Positions 6,941-7,313 of a stretch of DNA of 7,313 nucleotides are shown here, piece after piece; position 1 is the first letter of the stretch; every line of letters starts with the position of its first letter. The notes under the pieces were generated by a model. It was not told the DNA's origin. It saw only the letters and a list, made by a program, of their open reading frames with translations, and did no database searches. Made by a program: the position numbers and the translations under genes. The stretch is from Acidobacteriota bacterium (GTDB taxonomy: Bacteria; Acidobacteriota; Terriglobia; Bryobacterales; JACQDG01), in assembly GCA_016201185.1 (NCBI GenBank), contig JACQDG010000185.1:1-7313 (forward strand), in the 5' to 3' direction.

Positions 6941-6973
6941 GGTTAAATATTCACTGTCCTGCATAAATATACC
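6940..6973 (-). promoter_or_regulatory. Pair of ARG-box-like sites at the argC start (possible ArgR operator)
   Basis: On the minus strand TGAATATTTAACCA (6953-6940) matches the ARG-box core TGAATWWWWATTCA at 12 of 14 positions, and GGTATATTTATGCA (6973-6960) matches at 11 of 14. They are 20 bp apart, close to the roughly 21-bp spacing of tandem ArgR sites known from E. coli. They cover the candidate -10 and the leader up to the start codon, where a repressor would block initiation. The sites are AT-rich, so chance matches are easier; no argR gene is in the window. Confidence 0.35.
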
Positions 6974-6995
6974 ATGGCGGCATGGGAATTGGAAA
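6966..6995 (-). promoter_or_regulatory. Candidate promoter of the argCBA operon
   Basis: The minus strand carries TTTCCA (6995-6990, 4 of 6 to the -35) and TATATT (6971-6966, 5 of 6 to the -10) with an 18-bp spacer. Initiation near 6959 would leave a leader of only about 19 nt before the argC ATG at 6940. This agrees with the choice of that start and with the absence of a standard Shine-Dalgarno. Confidence 0.35.
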
Positions 6996-7040
6996 CTGGA
7001 ACGATGAGATTTTTGCGGACCTGCAAGAGTAGGAGACACA

Positions 7041-7257
7041 GGCTATTGGGATCCGACCTCAAACAGCGAACCGTCTGGAGCGCCGCTCCATCTGGGATAA
7101 GGCTTGCCGGATGTTGTTCCGAATGCGTGTTGCCGAATGTGTTGACACCGGACGGAGTTCAAGCCTACCGTTAGATAACCACGAAGGAAACACAAAGCCC
7201 TACCGCTTTGGCGATGCTTGGCCAAAAGCAGGGCTCAGTGCTCAGAGGTAGATCGGA
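7041..7257. other. Intergenic stretch with no recognisable gene
   Basis: Short open frames exist on both strands, but none has a recognisable motif or a good ribosome site. Small hairpins are present: TGGAGC/GCTCCA at 7076-7090, and GCTTTGGC/GCCAAAAGC with one bulge at 7205-7229. TTGACA at 7142-7147 is a perfect -35 on the plus strand but lacks a good -10. The stretch probably holds upstream control sequences of argC and of a divergent plus-strand gene. Confidence 0.4.
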
Positions 7258-7313
7258 ATGGGGAGACACCATCGCTGGTTTCAACTTCTCGTCGGCGTCG
7301 CAGTCGGTCTGAT
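7258..7313 (+). CDS. Start of a possible exported or membrane protein (cut by window edge)
   Basis: An ATG at 7258 begins 18 codons that run off the window: MGRHHRWFQLLVGVAVGL. The pattern of basic residues followed by a hydrophobic run is that of a signal peptide or first membrane segment. AGAGG lies nine bases upstream, and an in-frame TAG at 7249 excludes a longer start. It would be divergent from argC. With so little sequence the protein family cannot be named, and the ORF may be chance. Confidence 0.4.
   Translation, partial: MGRHHRWFQLLVGVAVGL

Noticed and set aside
6941..7039. Longer ArgC starts at 7039 and 6964
   Set aside because: The extra residues precede the family's usual N-terminus and lie in or before the predicted promoter and start site.
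7142..7171. Perfect TTGACA as a plus-strand promoter
   Set aside because: The best -10 at a legal distance (TACCGT, 18-bp spacer) matches only 3 of 6, so it is too weak to annotate.
7043..7225. Minus-strand open frame of 60 codons upstream of argC
   Set aside because: It has no ribosome site, motif or family resemblance, and sits where the control region is expected.
7205..7229. Hairpin GCTTTGGC/GCCAAAAGC as a terminator
   Set aside because: The stem has a bulge and no T-run on either strand, and no gene ends beside it.
1..7313. CRISPR arrays, insertion sequences, tRNA/rRNA genes, or a defence system
   Set aside because: No regularly spaced repeats, transposase motifs, terminal inverted repeats or RNA-gene signatures were seen; the genes are metabolic or envelope genes.

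Overview
The window is GC-rich bacterial DNA read almost entirely from the minus strand. The best guess at origin is an acidobacterium (Solibacter/Bryobacter-like). The main reason is a very large Oar-type TonB-dependent receptor with an N-terminal carboxypeptidase-regulatory-like domain, a family greatly expanded in that phylum. The other genes are compatible with this but not diagnostic, so the assignment is inference.

Layout in transcription order, from the right edge leftwards. (1) 7258-7313 holds the first codons of a possible plus-strand exported or membrane protein, cut by the edge. (2) 7041-7257 shows no convincing gene. (3) 6940-4594 is a compact arginine-biosynthesis operon, argC-argB-argA. 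The genes overlap by 4 bp at both junctions (GTGA, then ATGA), which implies translational coupling. A weak promoter and a pair of ARG-box-like sites lie just before argC. (4) An AT-rich promoter segment at about 4506-4580 precedes a GTG-started gene (4454-3483) for a molybdopterin-binding (MoeA/MogA-like) protein. (5) A perfect 34-bp palindrome (3440-3473) closes that transcription unit. (6) A TonB-dependent receptor starts at 3311 behind an excellent Shine-Dalgarno and runs off the left edge; about the last handful of residues are missing.

How the genes work together: ArgA (short N-acetylglutamate synthase) acetylates glutamate, ArgB phosphorylates the product, and ArgC reduces the acyl phosphate to N-acetylglutamate 5-semialdehyde. 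These are the first three steps of ornithine/arginine synthesis. ArgB lacks the N-terminal helix of arginine-inhibited kinases, so feedback is more likely at ArgA or at transcription. The molybdopterin-like protein and the receptor are separate units with no evident link to arginine.

The most unusual observation is in the receptor. The conserved stretch between the plug motif 'VTLDGV' and the later 'VNYEGRRD' appears to be missing in frame, about 100 or more residues compared with typical family members as I remember them. It is either a microhomology deletion or an assembly collapse. No mobile elements, CRISPR arrays, tRNA or rRNA genes were seen.
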